Shown: piece after piece, positions 52,679-64,000 of the stretch
Layout: each line of letters begins with the position of its first letter
Numbering within the stretch: position 1 is the stretch's first letter
DNA from: Sandaracinus amylolyticus
GTDB taxonomy: Bacteria > Myxococcota_A > Polyangia > Polyangiales > Sandaracinaceae
Direction: 5' to 3'
Assembly (NCBI RefSeq): GCF_000737325.1
Contig: NZ_CP011125.1
Coordinates: 558,001 to 622,000 of the forward strand
Length of the DNA: 64,000 nt
The notes under the pieces: generated by a model
What the model was told of the DNA's origin: nothing
The model's database searches: none
What the model saw: the letters and a program-made list of their open reading frames with translations, nothing else
Made by a program: the position numbers and the translations under genes

Positions 52679-53872
52679 CTACTTCCGCTTGCGCTTCGGC
52701 GTCGGGGCGGCGCTGCTCGGCGGCCGCGAGCCGCGCTCCCTCGTGGCGGCCGGTCGCTTCTCGGGCGCCTTCACCGGCAGAGCCGCCGGCACCGGCGCGA
52801 CCATCGGGCGCACGTTCCCCAGCTTCAGCCGGCGCATGACCGCCGCCTTCTGCCGGTCCTTGTACGCGTCGTGCGACGCATCGCCCATCTCGTTCGCGTG
52901 CTCGGTCTCGCGGTCGATGACCTGGAACTCCGCCTGCGCGAACACCACGCGGCCGAGCGCCCACGCCGCCGGCGGCGCGAGATCGAGGATCTCCTGCGGG
53001 AGCCGCACCGGCATGTCGACGACGAAGTGCACGACCCGGTACGACGAGCTCGTGAACTGATTGTCCACCAACAGCCCGTCGTCGTCGGGCTCGCCCACGA
53101 GCGGCTGCAGCTCGCGCGCGAGCCCCGCGAGGTGCGGGCTCGATGCGCAGTACTTCCGCAGATCGAACATCGTGTTCGTCGTCTGCCCGGGCACCACGTA
53201 GTTGAACGGGAACAGGTACCGCGTCAGGTGCGAGAGCACCGGGAAGATGTCGTCCGGCGATCGCGTGACGATGCGGAAGCGCAGCTTGTCGTAGATCTGC
53301 GCGGCGTGCGTCTCCTTCTTGGAGAGCAGCTTCGAGTAGAGCGAGTCGCGGTTCTTGCGCCCACCGATGAACTCGAGGATCGGCAGCCCCGCCGCGAGCA
53401 TGCCGCCGATCACGCGATAGACCTTCTGCTCGACCAGGTGGAACACGTCCTGGTCGGAGATCGGCAGCATGTAGAGCAGCTCGCGCGCCTCGAGGTGATG
53501 GATGATGTGCATCACCTTCAAGATCGTGCAGGCGCAGAGCTGGCGATGACCGCGCGCCGACGCGAGCAGCAGCAGCTCGGCCGCGTCCATCTGCGCGACC
53601 GGCTTCGGGATCGGGAAGTCGAAGTTGCGCCGCAGGTACGCGATCGCCGCGTTCTTCACGGCCTCGGTGCGCGCGCGGCTCGCAGGGTCGTCGAGATCGA
53701 ACTCCTGCACCGCGAGGAACTCGCGCACTTGCGCTTCGCTCGCGAGCTCCAGGCGCTGCCAGTCGATGACCGACGCACCACGGAGGATCAGCCGGATGCT
53801 CTCGAGCTCTGCGAGGCGCAGATCGGAGAGCCAACGGAAGTCGGAGGGCGGCGCCGGCGGCGGGATGCTCAT
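52679..53872 (-). CDS. Conserved hypothetical protein, 397 aa
   Basis: The ATG at 53872 gives [17 protein letters not shown]. The protein is soluble, mixed helix/strand, without signal peptide. Distinct segments are [63 protein letters not shown] and [15 protein letters not shown]; the last two with KLR/RV spacing recall nucleotidyltransferase or RelA/SpoT-like cores, but I cannot confirm this. The C-terminal 60 residues are basic, Pro-rich and end PKRKRK. I believe it belongs to a myxobacterial family of unknown function. The tandem repeat array starts just after its stop codon. Confidence 0.75.
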   Translation of the reverse strand: MSIPPPAPPSDFRWLSDLRLAELESIRLILRGASVIDWQRLELASEAQVREFLAVQEFDLDDPASRARTEAVKNAAIAYLRRNFDFPIPKPVAQMDAAELLLLASARGHRQLCACTILKVMHIIHHLEARELLYMLPISDQDVFHLVEQKVYRVIGGMLAAGLPILEFIGGRKNRDSLYSKLLSKKETHAAQIYDKLRFRIVTRSPDDIFPVLSHLTRYLFPFNYVVPGQTTNTMFDLRKYCASSPHLAGLARELQPLVGEPDDDGLLVDNQFTSSSYRVVHFVVDMPVRLPQEILDLAPPAAWALGRVVFAQAEFQVIDRETEHANEMGDASHDAYKDRQKAAVMRRLKLGNVRPMVAPVPAALPVKAPEKRPAATRERGSRPPSSAAPTPKRKRK

Positions 53873-53903
53873 CCCGGGGCGGAATCCTAGCAGCAGGAGC
53901 GGG

Positions 53904-54128
53904 TCAGGAACGCGGCTGCTGCGTGCTCGAGCGATCCGCAGTGCTCGACGCGGCGGATCGTGCGGCATTGCTGGCACGACCGAGGCCCAGGGTCCCGAAG
54001 AAGATCCCGACGGTGACGGCGAGCACCACGAGGTTGCCGATCAGCGCGCCGTTGCAGCCACCGAGCATCGGAGCGGCAGCGAGCGCCAGCGCAATCGGCA
54101 AGATCTTCGTGCTGCGGGTCGCGGTCAT
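53904..54128 (-). CDS. Small lipoprotein with one hydrophobic helix, 74 aa
   Basis: The ATG at 54128 follows a strong GGAGGTGACG ribosome-binding site. The product has a lipoprotein signal ([14 protein letters not shown], Cys 25), then a second hydrophobic stretch ([20 protein letters not shown]) and a Ser/Gln-rich tail. It would be tethered in the envelope. No family is recognised. It is divergent from lon and lies 31 bases upstream of the conserved hypothetical gene on the same strand. Confidence 0.75.
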   Translation of the reverse strand: MTATRSTKILPIALALAAAPMLGGCNGALIGNLVVLAVTVGIFFGTLGLGRASNAARSAASSTADRSSTQQPRS

Positions 54129-54399
54129 CGTCACCTCCAGGAGCGTCCAGGTCTTCCGTTCATCGAAGCAAGCAGATGTAAGCGAATGTCCGACAGCCCC
54201 CCGAGGCGGTCCAGTTTCTAACAGAGCCCCTCCCGCCTGCCAAGACGGAACCGGCCGACCCCCCGGTCGGGAACATCGAGGCCCGCCACACCCGATCGGA
54301 CGGCGCGCTCCGCCCCGCGATCGCAGGCAGGAACGCCCGGCGCGCGGCCTGCCCAGGGCTTGCAATCCCCAGCGGCGACGTGCAGGTAGTGAGGACCCT

Positions 54400-56802
<2,403 letters not shown>

Positions 56803-56814
56803 CGAAGCGCGACG

Positions 56815-59313
56815 GTGAGCGAGCAAGAGCTGGCATCGCCGAGCCCGCGCCCGATCGCGCGATTCCAGGGCCCGGTCCTGGGGCGCAAGACGGCGCGGAT
56901 GGCGCTCGTCGTGAGCGTCGCGCTCGCGATGCTGTTCGTGATGCTCTCTCCGCTGACCGGGGTGCCCGGTCCGGAGAGCGCGCTCGTGCTCGGGCTCATC
57001 CTTCCGCCGTTCGTCGCGGCGGCGGGGGCGCGGCTCGCGATCGAGGCGCGCACGAGCGGGCTGCATCGCACCGGTGAGCTGCTCGAGCGGGCGACGTGGC
57101 TCGCGGGCGGGTGCGTCGCGCTACCGACCGCGATCCTCGCGATCAACGGGCTGCGCGTGCCGTGGTGCGCGCCGTGGGAAGGGCTCGCGTTCGTCGCGCT
57201 GGGGCCGGGGATCGGCGTGCTGCTCGCGGCGTTCGTCGGGGTCGCGATCGGCACGCTCTTCCAGCGGCCGAGGCTCGCGACGACGATCGCGGTGCTGGTG
57301 CCGATCCTCGCGGGGCTGGGCTCGGCGAGCCTGCTCTACACGAGCCCGGCGATCTACGGATACGGCCATTTCTTCGGGTATTTCCCGGGCACGCTCTACG
57401 ACCCGGACATCGAGATCGGGACGCCGTACCTCACGTTCCGTGTGCTCAGCGGCGTGCAGATCGGCGGGTTCGTCGCGCTGATCCTCGCGGGCGTCGATCC
57501 GCGCACCGCGCGCATCTCGGGGCGCTACGCGCGCACCCGCGTCGGCTCGCTGATCATCGCGACGTCGTTCTTCGCGGCGGCGCTCTACGGCGAGTACCGA
57601 GCGACCGATCTCGGGCATCGCAGCACCGCGGACTCGATCGCGCAGCGGCTCGGCACGACGCTGCACGGGCGCATCTGCGACGTCGTGGTGCCGCGCGAGC
57701 TCGCGCGCGCGCGCGCCGAGCGACTGCGCGACGACTGCGATCTGCGCGTCGAGCAGACCGCGCAAGGGCTCGGCGTGGAGCAGCGCGAGCGCGTGACCGC
57801 GTTCTTCTTCCGCAGCACGAGCGAGAAGCGCGAGCTCATGGGCGCGAGCGGCACGTACATCGCGAAGCCGTGGCGCAACGAGGTGTACCTGCAGCTCTCG
57901 GGGTGGCCGCATCCCGTGCTCGCGCACGAGATCGTGCACGTCGTCGCGGGCAACGCGGGCGTGGGGCCGTTCCGCATCTCGGGCACGCTCGGTGGGTGGC
58001 TGCCGTCGCCGGGGATCATCGAGGGCATCGCGGTCGCGCTGTCGTGGGAGGAGCGCGACGGGCTCACGCCGCACCAATGGGCGCGCGCGATGATGGCGCT
58101 CGAGATGATGCCGCGCGTCTCGCAGACCGAGGGCCTCGGGTTCCTGCTGCAGCCCGCGAGCCGCGCGTACGTGACGTCGGGCTCGTTCGTGCGGTGGATC
58201 CTCGACACGCGCGGGAGCGAGGTGGTCCGCGCGATCTCGCGCGCGGGCGAGTACGAGGGCGCGCTCGGGATGCCGCTCGAGGAGGCGGAGCGCGCGTGGC
58301 GCGAGTACCTGCGCACCGAGGTTCCGCTGCCGCCCGAGGCGCTCGCGATGGCGGAGGCCCGCTTCGAGCGTCCCGCGATCTTCGCGCAGGTGTGCCCGCA
58401 TCGCGTCGCGGCGCTGATGGACATGGTCGCCGACGATCTCGCGGCGGGCGACGATCGCCATGCGGCGGAGACGTGCGAAGAGGTGCTCGACATCGATCCC
58501 AACGACACGCGCGCGAGGGCGTGGATGGCCGTGGCGCTCGCGCGCGAGGGCGAGCTCGCGCGTGCGCGTCGCGAGCTCGATCGACTGATCGGGCCGCCGA
58601 GCGCGTCGCGTCCGGTGATCCGCGCCGCGCGCCAGGGCATCGCCGACGCGCTCTGGGCGCAGGGCAACGTCGAGGAGGCCGCGGTGATGTACCGCGCGAT
58701 CCTGCACGAGCCGCTCGGCGACGAAGAGGCGCGTCAGATCGAGGTGCGCCTGCTCGCGGTCGAGAGCGGTCTTCCCGGCGGTGAGCACCTGCGCGAGGTG
58801 TTCGCGCCCGATCCCGACGAGCCGCACGACGCGGTCACCGCGATGCAGGCGATCATGCGGCTGCGCGAGCTGCGCCCCGACGGGCTCGGCGCGTACCTCG
58901 AGGCGCGGCAGATGATCCAGCGCGAGCGCTTCGATCGCGCGGAGGAAGCGCTGCGCGAGGCGCAGTCGCGCGGGCTGCCGAGCGAGCGGCTCTCGCGCGA
59001 GGCGCGGCGCATGCGCGCGATCACCGAGTTCGCGATGGGTCGCAGGCGGCGCGCGCGCGCGCTCTGGGAGGACGTGCTCGAAGATCCGAGCGCGAGCGAA
59101 GCGGCGCGCGTGGAGGCGCTCGACTGGATCGATCGCATCGAGCGCGCGGGAGAGACGACCGAGCCGATCGAGGGCGAGGAGACGCGCGTCGAGGACGCAG
59201 CCGCGCTGCCCGAGCCGACCGACGTGGTCGTGCCCGACGTCGATGCGCACCCGATGCCGCCCGCGGTGCAGCAGACCGAGCTCCCGGTGACCGAGGGCCT
59301 CGCGCCGCCTTGA
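56815..59313 (+). CDS. Membrane gluzincin-like peptidase with TPR-like repeats
   Basis: The 832-residue protein has about six membrane segments in the first 260 residues (for example ALVVSVALAMLFVMLSPL, GIGVLLAAFVGVAIGTLF, IAVLVPILAGLGSASLLY). A metallopeptidase domain follows with H371-E372-x-x-H375 (HEIVHVVAGN) and a downstream E403 in GIIEGIAVAL, the pattern of MA-clan gluzincins of the Peptidase_MA type. The C-terminal 350 residues are helical TPR-like repeats (AETCEEVLDIDPNDTRARAW, AVMYRAILHEPLGDEEARQI). The start is GTG. It lies 12 bases after lon and probably shares its message, so a role in protein quality control is possible but inferred. Confidence 0.8.
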   Translation: MSEQELASPSPRPIARFQGPVLGRKTARMALVVSVALAMLFVMLSPLTGVPGPESALVLGLILPPFVAAAGARLAIEARTSGLHRTGELLERATWLAGGCVALPTAILAINGLRVPWCAPWEGLAFVALGPGIGVLLAAFVGVAIGTLFQRPRLATTIAVLVPILAGLGSASLLYTSPAIYGYGHFFGYFPGTLYDPDIEIGTPYLTFRVLSGVQIGGFVALILAGVDPRTARISGRYARTRVGSLIIATSFFAAALYGEYRATDLGHRSTADSIAQRLGTTLHGRICDVVVPRELARARAERLRDDCDLRVEQTAQGLGVEQRERVTAFFFRSTSEKRELMGASGTYIAKPWRNEVYLQLSGWPHPVLAHEIVHVVAGNAGVGPFRISGTLGGWLPSPGIIEGIAVALSWEERDGLTPHQWARAMMALEMMPRVSQTEGLGFLLQPASRAYVTSGSFVRWILDTRGSEVVRAISRAGEYEGALGMPLEEAERAWREYLRTEVPLPPEALAMAEARFERPAIFAQVCPHRVAALMDMVADDLAAGDDRHAAETCEEVLDIDPNDTRARAWMAVALAREGELARARRELDRLIGPPSASRPVIRAARQGIADALWAQGNVEEAAVMYRAILHEPLGDEEARQIEVRLLAVESGLPGGEHLREVFAPDPDEPHDAVTAMQAIMRLRELRPDGLGAYLEARQMIQRERFDRAEEALREAQSRGLPSERLSREARRMRAITEFAMGRRRRARALWEDVLEDPSASEAARVEALDWIDRIERAGETTEPIEGEETRVEDAAALPEPTDVVVPDVDAHPMPPAVQQTELPVTEGLAPP

Positions 59314-59353
59314 CGAATCGTCGCGCGCTCTCGCTCGCGGGTGACGATTCGTC
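59312..59353 (+). terminator. Hairpin overlapping the gluzincin stop codon
   Basis: Perfect 11-base arms GACGAATCGTC (59312-59322) and GACGATTCGTC (59343-59353) flank 20 bases. The left arm includes the last two bases of the stop codon. No long T-run follows. Confidence 0.55.
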
Positions 59354-59413
59354 CGCGGATGCGCGAATTTTTCGACGAAATGCGTGGAACGCGCGTTGCG
59401 TCGCGGGCGTGGA

Positions 59414-60223
59414 ATGGCGAGCTGGATCGATCCGACGCGAGGACGCGCGCTCGCGGTGCTCGCGCTCGTGCTGAGCGCGTCGTGCCTCGGTGAGACCGCG
59501 GCCTCGCACGTCACGCGCGTGCCGACGCTGGCGTGGGCGGTTGCGTCGAGCGTCGCGATCGTGCTCGTCGCAGGCGCGGTGACCGCGCGTCGTCGTGAGA
59601 TCGCGAAGGTCGTGATCGCGTCGCCCTTCTTCACGTTCGAGCTGCTCACGTATCGGCAAGCGGTGCGCGGCATCGGTCTCGCGGTGATGGTGCTCGTGAC
59701 CGACGTCGTGCTCGGGCGCGACGCGATGCGCTGGCTGCTGGGACCGCTCGTGATCGCGTGCGCGCTCGCGAGCGAGACGAGGCGCGACCAGAGCGCGTCG
59801 CTCGAGCACTGGCTGCATCGCCTCGCAGGCAAGTGGCTCGCGCCGCGCGAGGGCGAAGCGGTGCTCGTGCGGCTCGCGATGTCGGCGGCGCTCGCCGCGT
59901 GCGTCGGTCGTGTGCTCGGCGCGAGCGTCGCGGCGCGCGTATGGGTGGCGGCGTGCGGGCTCTTCGCGGTCGTGCTCGGGCTGTGGTGCGTGGAGCGGGC
60001 ATGCACGATCGCGCGCATGCGCGTCGTGGGAGGCGACGATCCACGCGCGCCGAGGCTGCTGCCGGGCGAGCCGGTCGCGCTGGTCGTCGCGCGCGAGACG
60101 AGCCCTTATCGCGATCGCGCCGTGATCGGCGCGGTGCCCGAGCGCGCGCGCCTCGTCGCGACGACGATGGCGATCACGTCGGGTGTCGCGGCGGTGCTCG
60201 GCGCGATCGCGATGCTCGCGTGA
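59414..60223 (+). CDS. Polytopic membrane protein of unknown function
   Basis: The 269-residue protein has about six membrane segments (for instance LAVLALVLSASCLGETAA, AWAVASSVAIVLVAGAV, GIGLAVMVLVTDVVLG, LLGPLVIACALAS, VRLAMSAALAACVGRVLG, VWVAACGLFAVVLGLWC) and a final hydrophobic helix at the C-terminus. A soluble segment around LPGEPVALVVARETSPYRDRAV lies between the last two. No family or active site is recognised. The ATG at 59414 was preferred; a GTG at 59384 would add 10 residues. It converges with the RCC1/MopE gene, with 3 bases between stops. Confidence 0.75.
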   Translation: MASWIDPTRGRALAVLALVLSASCLGETAASHVTRVPTLAWAVASSVAIVLVAGAVTARRREIAKVVIASPFFTFELLTYRQAVRGIGLAVMVLVTDVVLGRDAMRWLLGPLVIACALASETRRDQSASLEHWLHRLAGKWLAPREGEAVLVRLAMSAALAACVGRVLGASVAARVWVAACGLFAVVLGLWCVERACTIARMRVVGGDDPRAPRLLPGEPVALVVARETSPYRDRAVIGAVPERARLVATTMAITSGVAAVLGAIAMLA

Positions 60224-60226
60224 GCC

Positions 60227-62596
60227 TCACGGCGTGTAGTCGAGCACCGTCGGGCGCAGCGCGTCGGTGGTGGTTCCGTCGCCGAGCCGCCCGTCGTCGT
60301 TCTCGCCCCAGCACGTCACGACGCCGCTCGTCGAGCGGCTGCACGCGTGCGCGCGCCCCATCCAGACGCTTGCGATCGTCTCGTCGACGACGACCGGCGT
60401 CGCGCGGTCCACGCGCGTGCCGTCGCCGAGCTGACCGGAGTCGTTCGCGCCCCAGCAGACGAGAGCGCCCGACGCCCGCACCGCGCACGTCGACTCGCCC
60501 GCTGCCGCGATCGCGACGGCGTCCTCGATCGACGAGACGAGCTGCGGCGTCGTGCGCGTTCCTCCCGGAGCGCCGAGGCCGAGCTGCCCGCGCGCGTTCG
60601 ACCCCCAACACCACACGCGCCGGGCGTCGTCGATCGCGCAGACGTGCCAGTCACCGGCCGCGATCGCGAGCGCGCTGCCGGTGAGCGCGGCCGCCACCGG
60701 TGCGGGCGCGATCGCCGTGGTGCCGTCTCCGAGCGTCCCGAAGTGACCGTGACCCCAGCACGCGACGCCGCCCGAGGCGCGCAGCGCGCACGTCGAGCGC
60801 GCGCCCACCGCGATCGCGCGCGCGTCCTCGAGGCCCGCCACCGCGAACGGGCCGCTCGGCGCAGGATGCAGCGCGCCGTCGCCGAGCTCGCCCGTCGCGC
60901 CGGTGCCCCAGCACCACACGCGCCCCGCGCCGGTCCGCGCGCACGCGAAGCCCTCGGCCGCGCCCACCTCGACGGTCCCCGGGACCAACGCCGAGTCGCG
61001 CGGGCACGTCACCCGATCGTTGCTCCACGCGACGCACGCGCGCGCGCCGCCGCCGATCGCACGCGCGGCGAGCGACGCGATGTCGCCGGTGCGCGTCGCG
61101 CCGCTCACGCCGACGAGCAGCGGCTCGCCTCCCACCAGCGCGATCGTGCCCGCGCTCGTGAGCGCGAGCGCGTCGAACGCGCCGCACGCGCCCATCACGC
61201 ACGCCGACGACGTGCATCGCGTGCCGCAGTCGCCGCAGTGCGCTTCGTCGTTCGCCGTGTCGGTCGTGCAGTGATCCGGGTCGAGGCAGAGACCGCGGCC
61301 GTCGCGGCACGCGAGCTCGAAGCACTGGCCGTCGCGGCACTCGGTGCGCGTCGCGTCCCTCGCGAAGCAGTACGCGCTCGTGCCGTCGATCGAGCCGTCG
61401 CAATCGTCGTCGAGCCCGTTGCAGCGCTCGAAGCCTCCGGGGTGCGTCTCGTACCGGCGATCGTCGCAGTCGTCGCGCGGCAACGATCCGCCTGCGCACA
61501 CCGCGTCGATCCCCGCGTGCCCATCGCCGTCCGCGTCGTCGATCGTGCTCGGATCGCAGTCGTCGTCGCGGTCGTTGCACAGCTCGATCGCGCCCGGCCG
61601 CACCGACGGGTCCCCGTCGTCGCAGTCGTGCGTCGAGTCGCACGCGAACCCGACGAAGCCGTCGCCGTCGCGATCGATCTCGGTGCGGTCGATCGCGCCG
61701 TCGCAGTCGTCGTCCCGCCCGTCGCACGTCCACTCGTCGCCCGACGGATGCACGTCGTACGCGTCGTCGTCGCAGTCGGGCTCGCCGTCGTACGACCAGT
61801 AGCCCCACGGGCACGTGGGCGGCCCCGCGCCGGCGGGCGGGCCGCACGCGAGCACGCCGCGCGTGCGGTCGCCGAACCCGTCGACGTCGCAGTCCGCCAC
61901 CCACGTCTCCGCGCTGCTCGCGAGGCCCTCGTCGATCGCGGCGTCGCAGTCGTCGTCGCGCGCGTCGCAGCGCTCCGCGGCGCCGGGGTACGTCGCGCCG
62001 TCGTCGTCATCGCAGTCGTCCCCGCAGCGCACGGTCCCATCCAGCGCCTCCTGACAGCAGTCGGTGCGTGCGTGTCCGTCGTAGTCCGCGTCGCCGTCGT
62101 AGCCGAACGTCTCGGGGTCGCAGTCCTCGTCGCGACCACCGCAGGGCTCGGCGCGCAGCGGATGCACCTGGTAATCCGTGTCGTCGCAGTCGATGCGCAC
62201 GTCGGGCACGGTGCAGCCGGCGGCGGGGTAGCCGTCGTGGTCCTCGTCGACGCAGCAGCGATCGGCCGCTTCGTCACACGGCGCGAGCCCACACGGGCGC
62301 TCCCACGGCGAGTTGCAGTACCGCGCGCCTTCGTACGAGTCGCAATGCTCGACGCCGTTGCAGAAGAGGCCGTCGTCGCAGTCGGAGTCCTCGTCGCACG
62401 CGGGCGTGCTCGCGTCCTCGCGCGCGGCGTCGTGCTCGGCCGGCTGCGCGTCGTCGTCGGGCGTCGATGCGTCCTCGATCACGCCGGTGTCGCGCACCGG
62501 GAGCGAGCCCGCGTCGTCGCTCGTGCGCGGCTCCGCGCACGCTCCGACGAGCACCATCAACAGGAGCGACGGGAACGTCCGTGCTGGGCCGAGCAT
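60227..62596 (-). CDS. Lipoprotein with MopE-type and RCC1 repeats
   Basis: The 789-residue product has a lipoprotein signal ending LVGAC (Cys 20 of MLGPARTFPSL...). After a low-complexity Asp/Ala-rich spacer, at least six MopE-type acidic motifs follow in which DCDDxxxxxHPxxxExCxxxDDDCD alternates (for example PDCDDDAYDVHPSG, CDGRDDDCDGAID, HDCDDGDPSVRPGA, CNDRDDDCDPSTID), probably calcium-binding loops. A Cys-rich segment (CRDGQCFELACRDG, HCGDCGTRC) precedes about seven RCC1 propeller blades with the VWCWGxNxxGQLGDG signature. The protein should be on the outer surface. Similar proteins are common in myxobacteria; their binding partners are unknown. Confidence 0.88.
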   Translation of the reverse strand: MLGPARTFPSLLLMVLVGACAEPRTSDDAGSLPVRDTGVIEDASTPDDDAQPAEHDAAREDASTPACDEDSDCDDGLFCNGVEHCDSYEGARYCNSPWERPCGLAPCDEAADRCCVDEDHDGYPAAGCTVPDVRIDCDDTDYQVHPLRAEPCGGRDEDCDPETFGYDGDADYDGHARTDCCQEALDGTVRCGDDCDDDDGATYPGAAERCDARDDDCDAAIDEGLASSAETWVADCDVDGFGDRTRGVLACGPPAGAGPPTCPWGYWSYDGEPDCDDDAYDVHPSGDEWTCDGRDDDCDGAIDRTEIDRDGDGFVGFACDSTHDCDDGDPSVRPGAIELCNDRDDDCDPSTIDDADGDGHAGIDAVCAGGSLPRDDCDDRRYETHPGGFERCNGLDDDCDGSIDGTSAYCFARDATRTECRDGQCFELACRDGRGLCLDPDHCTTDTANDEAHCGDCGTRCTSSACVMGACGAFDALALTSAGTIALVGGEPLLVGVSGATRTGDIASLAARAIGGGARACVAWSNDRVTCPRDSALVPGTVEVGAAEGFACARTGAGRVWCWGTGATGELGDGALHPAPSGPFAVAGLEDARAIAVGARSTCALRASGGVACWGHGHFGTLGDGTTAIAPAPVAAALTGSALAIAAGDWHVCAIDDARRVWCWGSNARGQLGLGAPGGTRTTPQLVSSIEDAVAIAAAGESTCAVRASGALVCWGANDSGQLGDGTRVDRATPVVVDETIASVWMGRAHACSRSTSGVVTCWGENDDGRLGDGTTTDALRPTVLDYTP

Positions 62597-62660
62597 CGCG
62601 CGGAGCGTACCGGATGCGCGCGGCTGGCGCGCGCCGCGCGCGGCGTGCGAGCATCGCGGC

Positions 62661-63920
62661 GTGCGTGGACCATCGAAGCTCCGCGCAGCGCTCGTGACAC
62701 TCGCGATCGCGCTGCTCGGTTGTGCGGAGTCGGATCGGACGGGCGCGCTCGCCGAGCCCTGCTCCGAGTCGGGCGCGTGCGACGAAGGCCTCGTCTGCGA
62801 GCGCGGCGTGTGTGCGCTGCCGGCGATCGCGCAGGATGCGAGCGCCCCGCGCGAAGACGCGTCGGTGGTCGAAGAGCACGACGCAGGAACGCCGGTCGAC
62901 GCGAGCGGCTGGGACGCGACGCTCGTCCCGCCCGAGCCCCCGCCGCCACCGCGCGACACCGGTCCGCGCCTGCCTCCCCCGCCGCTGCGATCGCACACCG
63001 CGGAGCCCGGCTTCTTCGACGCGGCGCTCGACTGGGAGCGGCACCGCCTCTTCCTGAGCCAAGGCGCGTCGGGCCGCGTCGAGGTCATCGATCTCGTCAC
63101 CGGCGCGCGCGGCATCGTGAACACGGGCCACATCGCCGAGCACATGCACTTCGATCCCCACCGCGACGAGATCGCGATCGCGCTGCCGGTGCGCCTGCAC
63201 TCGAGCTACTGGTGGGACGACGAACAAGAGGGCTACGTCACGACGATCGATCCCGCGGCGCTCACGGTGCGCGAGCCGATCTACGTCGAGATCGATCCCT
63301 GGGACGTCATCGCCGACGGCTACGGTCGGATCCACGTCTCGAGCGGCTCGGGCCAGCACACGATCAGCGCGACGATCGACCTCGTGCAGGGCCAGAGCCG
63401 CGTCCTCACCGACTCGTTCGGGCTCTACGAGCGGACCTCGCTCGAGCTGCATCCGTCGGGCGATCACGCGTACGGCGTCGGGCCCCACGACGCGACGGCG
63501 CGTCTCGAGCTCGGCTCGGTGCTCGCGATCCAGTACCGCGCCCCCCACGACCCTTCGATGCCGACCGCGTGCGCCGCGATCCGCATCGATCCGCGTGGCC
63601 GCACGATCCACACGGCGTGCGGCCAGGTCCTCGTCGCGACCGACAATCCGCTCACCGACATGACGCCGACCGGGACGCTCGACACCGGATGGACCGATCT
63701 CGTGTTCCACCCGTCCGGTGATCGTCTGTACCTCATCGACGACGACGCGCCCGGCATCGGCGTGTACGACGTCGCGACGCTCACGCGCGTCGACACGATC
63801 GACGTCGAGGGCAGACCGGTGCGTCTCCTCGCCGCGCCGGACTACCTCGTCGTGCTCACCCCGGTGCTCGGCGGTGTGCCCACCACGCGCGTCGACGTGC
63901 GCTCCTACGATGCGCGCTGA
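62661..63920 (+). CDS. Lipoprotein with a beta-propeller
   Basis: The GTG at 62661 gives a lipoprotein signal (LRAALVTLAIALLGC, Cys 21). Near the N-terminus is a Cys-rich EGF-like or knot segment (CSESGACDEGLVCERGVC), followed by an Asp/Pro-rich spacer (PPPPPRDTGPRLPPPP). The rest forms beta-propeller repeats of the YncE/lactonase type (EPGFFDAALDWERHRLFLSQG, DTGWTDLVFHPSGDRLYLID, GVYDVATLTRVDTID). It is divergent from the RCC1/MopE gene, with 64 bases between the starts. Its 3' end overlaps the next gene by 11 bases. Confidence 0.8.
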   Translation: MRGPSKLRAALVTLAIALLGCAESDRTGALAEPCSESGACDEGLVCERGVCALPAIAQDASAPREDASVVEEHDAGTPVDASGWDATLVPPEPPPPPRDTGPRLPPPPLRSHTAEPGFFDAALDWERHRLFLSQGASGRVEVIDLVTGARGIVNTGHIAEHMHFDPHRDEIAIALPVRLHSSYWWDDEQEGYVTTIDPAALTVREPIYVEIDPWDVIADGYGRIHVSSGSGQHTISATIDLVQGQSRVLTDSFGLYERTSLELHPSGDHAYGVGPHDATARLELGSVLAIQYRAPHDPSMPTACAAIRIDPRGRTIHTACGQVLVATDNPLTDMTPTGTLDTGWTDLVFHPSGDRLYLIDDDAPGIGVYDVATLTRVDTIDVEGRPVRLLAAPDYLVVLTPVLGGVPTTRVDVRSYDAR

Positions 63921-64000
63921 TCGCCCGATCCTCGCCGCGATCCTGCTGGCGGCGTGCAGCGGCGCGACGCCCGACCTCGGCGCGCTCGCCGCGCCGTGTG
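63910..64000 (+). CDS. Lipoprotein, 3' partial
   Basis: An ATG at 63910 overlaps the end of the preceding gene by 11 bases and opens a frame to the window end. The 30 visible residues form a lipoprotein signal (MRADRPILAAILLAACSG, lipobox LAAC), followed by TPDLGALAAPC, which suggests a Cys-rich start like that of its upstream neighbour. The two are probably an operon. Confidence 0.65.
   Translation, partial: MRADRPILAAILLAACSGATPDLGALAAPC

Overview
The window is a very GC-rich chromosomal segment that reads as a predatory or soil myxobacterium (Myxococcota, most like the Sandaracinus group of Polyangia; inferred from gene content, not from a marker tree). The pointers are four Ser/Thr kinases of the myxobacterial type, Cys-rich and MopE-like lipoproteins with DxDxDG-type acidic repeats, a MYXO-CTERM sorting tail, a TatT/DctP pair, and RecA, Lon, ComM, Alr and GluQ-RS housekeeping genes spread between them. 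Nearly every gene is ordinary chromosomal material; one complete insertion sequence is present. No CRISPR array, rRNA or prophage was seen.

Region by region. 1-10.8 kb: a surface protein cut by the window start, then a 2,706-residue Sec-exported SpvB/TcdB-RHS protein whose variable tail looks like a pesticin/T4-type muramidase, with a translationally coupled exported protein that is a candidate immunity factor. 11-20.6 kb: a cyclic-nucleotide-binding protein and a zinc-binding Yip1-like membrane protein, the glycerol-3-phosphate dehydrogenase subunits GlpA and GlpB, a 46-residue membrane protein, GluQ-RS, TatT and DctP, and a kinase. 20.6-21.0 kb: six tandem 42-bp repeats and a long hairpin. 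21-25 kb, minus strand: an AGPS-like FAD enzyme, alanine racemase and a one-helix protein broken by a 1-base deletion. 25-29.3 kb: two divergent ExbB-ExbD-ExbD modules, the composition of the myxobacterial AglRQS motor. 29.3-40.9 kb: a lipoprotein and a zinc-ribbon/kinase-like/TPR protein, ComM, RecA with a coupled small gene, three envelope proteins, and an SDR-like protein. 40.9-43.5 kb: SRP RNA, a hairpin repeat array, four tRNAs (Arg-ACG, Ser-GCT, Ser-CGA, Ser-GGA), a TIMP/NTR-like MYXO-CTERM protein and TadA. 43.5-52.3 kb: two more kinases, an unknown gene, a GHKL-ATPase/HExxH fusion, and the IS, which sits exactly between a kinase stop codon and that kinase's terminator. 52.3-64 kb: another tandem repeat array, a conserved unknown, a small lipoprotein, Lon, a membrane gluzincin with TPR-like repeats, a membrane protein, an RCC1/MopE lipoprotein and two further lipoproteins, the last cut by the window end.

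How the genes work together is clear only locally: GlpA-GlpB in glycerol-3-phosphate oxidation, TatT-DctP in periplasmic solute binding, each ExbB with its two ExbD proteins in a proton-driven membrane motor, TadA with the tRNA-Arg(ACG) it should edit, and the RHS effector with its coupled neighbour. Many genes overlap their upstream neighbour by 4 bases (GTGA or TTGA), which indicates translational coupling. Convergent gene pairs are usually separated by strong GC-rich hairpins. Many long open frames on the strand opposite real genes are artefacts of GC richness and were left out.
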